A DNA stretch of 64,000 nt, from positions 620,001-684,000 of the forward strand of contig NZ_JANKMS010000001.1 of NCBI RefSeq assembly GCF_024649945.1, read 5' to 3'. The position numbers were made by a program, and so were the translations under genes. Positions 63,682-64,000 of this stretch are shown here, piece after piece. Numbering within the stretch: position 1 is the first letter of the stretch; each line of letters starts with the position of its first letter. Origin of the DNA: Flavobacterium panacis. GTDB lineage: Bacteria; Bacteroidota; Bacteroidia; Flavobacteriales; Flavobacteriaceae. Under the pieces are notes generated by a model, which saw only the letters and a program-made list of their open reading frames with translations, did no database searches and was not told the DNA's origin.

Positions 63682-63999
63682 TTACACCAGCGGAGGGTGA
63701 AAAGTAAGATTAGAAGCCCCGATAGGTTTCTTTTCGAATAAAGTAGCAGTATTTTCTCTTAACTCGACAGCAGGGATTACGTTTAAAACAATTTCAGCAG
63801 TGTTCTGAACATACACCAACTCTAATTTATCTTTTAAACTGTCCTGCATTTTCTTTTCGTTATCAGAATATTTTTTGATGCTTTTTTGAAGTTCGCATCG
63901 TCCGTTACAGCTATTAAATGCCTGCTTACGTTGCACACAAATAGTTTTCGCGATTTCTTTCTGATTGATTTTGAATGAAGCATAAACGAACAAGCTACC
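63682..63999 (-). CDS. small membrane-anchored protein with C-x9-C-x3-C motif (copy 2, partial)
   Basis: The frame is open to the window edge, so the N-terminal part of the membrane helix is missing; the TTG at 63993 is internal. Visible: ...GSLFVYASFKINQKEIAKTICVQRKQAFNSCNGRCELQK with the same C-x9-C-x3-C spacing as the protein at 60087-60470, a charged helical middle and a tail FHPPLV. Two diverged copies flank the receptor and YtkA-like genes. The 297 bases between this gene and 63384 hold no gene and probably the promoter of the copper operon. Confidence 0.7.
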   Translation of the reverse strand, partial: GSLFVYASFKINQKEIAKTICVQRKQAFNSCNGRCELQKSIKKYSDNEKKMQDSLKDKLELVYVQNTAEIVLNVIPAVELRENTATLFEKKPIGASNLTFHPPLV

Positions 64000-64000
64000 A

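Noticed and set aside
57941..63999. Methanobactin biosynthesis locus
   Set aside because: MbnP- and MbnH-like genes are present, but no short Cys-containing precursor peptide and no MbnB- or MbnC-like protein is encoded in the visible region.
1..64000. CRISPR array, tRNA, rRNA, insertion sequence or prophage
   Set aside because: I saw no regularly spaced repeats, no tRNA-like cloverleaf with conserved T-loop, no rRNA segments, and no transposase, integrase or phage structural genes.

Overview
The window is AT-rich DNA from a member of the Bacteroidota, most likely a Flavobacterium or close relative. The evidence is three SusC/SusD outer-membrane pairs, two ECF-sigma/FecR/TonB-receptor regulatory cascades, lipoproteins with short flavobacterial-type signals, few Shine-Dalgarno sequences, and a TAnnTTTG-type -7 box. 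The genus is an inference; no rRNA or other marker gene is present.

Layout. Bases 1-2000 hold the end of an alkaline phosphatase, a GNAT acetyltransferase gene broken by an in-frame stop, and a small membrane protein. Bases 2000-20451 (minus strand) hold an M16 peptidase and a large thiol-redox nutrient-import locus: ECF sigma factor, FecR anti-sigma, SusC with an STN domain, SusD, a thioredoxin, two tandem TlpA paralogues, two free DsbD-alpha-like domains, an unknown secreted protein and a full DsbD. A reasonable reading is import of a cysteine-containing substrate, reduction in the periplasm, and digestion. Bases 21188-22047 (plus) hold two tandem isoleucine-rich leader peptides, each followed by a terminator hairpin, ahead of a lone acetolactate synthase small subunit. 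Bases 22202-27035 hold a GH125 mannosidase, two alpha/beta hydrolases and an orphan histidine kinase.

Bases 27188-42664 (minus) hold a second SusC/SusD pair without local regulators and then a third SusC/SusD pair under its own ECF sigma/FecR, followed by a zinc metalloprotease and a DUF3347 protein; this is probably a peptide or protein uptake locus. Bases 42915-45737 hold a flavin monooxygenase fused to a DnaJ-like zinc finger and two secreted proteins, one with calpain/papain-like signature residues. Bases 45961-53322 hold an AraC regulator divergent from a TonB receptor, a DUF4374 lipoprotein, an ankyrin protein and a DUF2271 protein (iron or siderophore-like), then an XRE regulator. Bases 53386-57300 (minus) are a Crp-headed group: quinone reductase-like flavoprotein, 2TM-hydrolase fusion, ABM-domain protein, DJ-1/PfpI protein.

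Bases 57941-64000 (minus) look like a copper-acquisition module: a MauG/MbnH-like dihaem peroxidase, an MbnP-like lipoprotein, a TonB receptor with a Cys/Met plug motif, a YtkA-like Met/His/Cys lipoprotein, and two small membrane proteins sharing C-x9-C-x3-C. No methanobactin precursor or biosynthetic gene is seen. The main candidates for new biology are this copper module with its small Cys proteins, the double Ile attenuator on an orphan ilvN, and the redox import locus in which the DsbD-alpha cysteines have moved to separate proteins.
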